Assembly (NCBI GenBank): GCA_013696235.1
Contig: JACCYY010000030.1
Location: 1-6,816, forward strand
Reading direction: 5' to 3'
Source of the DNA: Sporichthyaceae bacterium
Lineage (GTDB): Bacteria; Actinomycetota; Actinomycetes; JACCYY01
Length of the DNA stretch: 6,816 bases
The notes under the pieces were generated by a model. The model was not told where the DNA came from. It searched no databases and worked only from the letters and a program-made list of their open reading frames with translations. Every line of letters starts with the position of its first letter. Position 1 is the stretch's first letter. The translations under genes were made by a program, and so were the position numbers. Below are positions 6,793 to 6,816 of the stretch, piece by piece.

Positions 6793-6816
6793 GGCGCCAG
6801 CCTGTCATGCACGTGC

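Noticed and set aside
6793..6816. End of sepF at the right edge (a TGA on the minus strand at 6805-6807, next to palindrome GCACGTGC)
   Set aside because: Too few bases to recognise a protein end; the three codons before the stop are not informative.

Overview
The window is a GC-rich stretch from an actinobacterium. The evidence is the base composition, a DivIVA/Wag31 with the actinobacterial N-terminus, a eukaryote-like (IleS2-type) isoleucyl-tRNA synthetase, an ileS T-box leader that appears to act on translation, and the gene set yggT - divIVA - ileS - TraR/DksA protein - lspA. From memory, this is the set found just downstream of the division and cell wall (dcw) cluster in Streptomyces and relatives. 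The genus cannot be told from the sequence.

Layout from left to right. Positions 1-48 (minus) may hold the first codons of the gene after lspA; rluD sits there in relatives. Positions 41-640 (minus) are lspA, the lipoprotein signal peptidase. Positions 613-1464 (minus) encode a C4 zinc-finger TraR/DksA-family protein with a long lysine/alanine/proline tail, and its 3' end overlaps the lspA start. Positions 1465-1937 are a divergent control region with a minus-strand promoter for the DksA-like/lspA operon, a likely plus-strand ileS promoter and an isoleucine T-box riboswitch. Positions 1938-5132 (plus) are ileS. Positions 5133-5269 hold a nested palindrome between convergent genes. Positions 5270-6295 (minus) are divIVA, 6296-6507 is a hairpin-rich spacer, and 6508-6792 (minus) is a YggT-family membrane protein.

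The minus-strand genes concern the envelope and growth: YggT and DivIVA (polar growth and division), LspA (lipoprotein maturation) and a likely RNA-polymerase-associated zinc-finger protein. ileS lies among them on the opposite strand with its own leader, whose sequence predicts that uncharged tRNA-Ile exposes the ribosome binding site.

I see no mobile element, CRISPR array, defence system or clearly undescribed multigene system; this is mostly a conserved housekeeping locus. The points most worth a second look are: the IleS signature motif reads G-T-H-H instead of H-x-G-H, a swap linked in the literature to extreme mupirocin resistance; the T-box leader has a readable switch between two exclusive pairings; a 53-bp nested palindrome separates ileS and divIVA; and the DksA-like protein carries a histone-H1-like tail encoded by near-perfect 15-bp tandem repeats.
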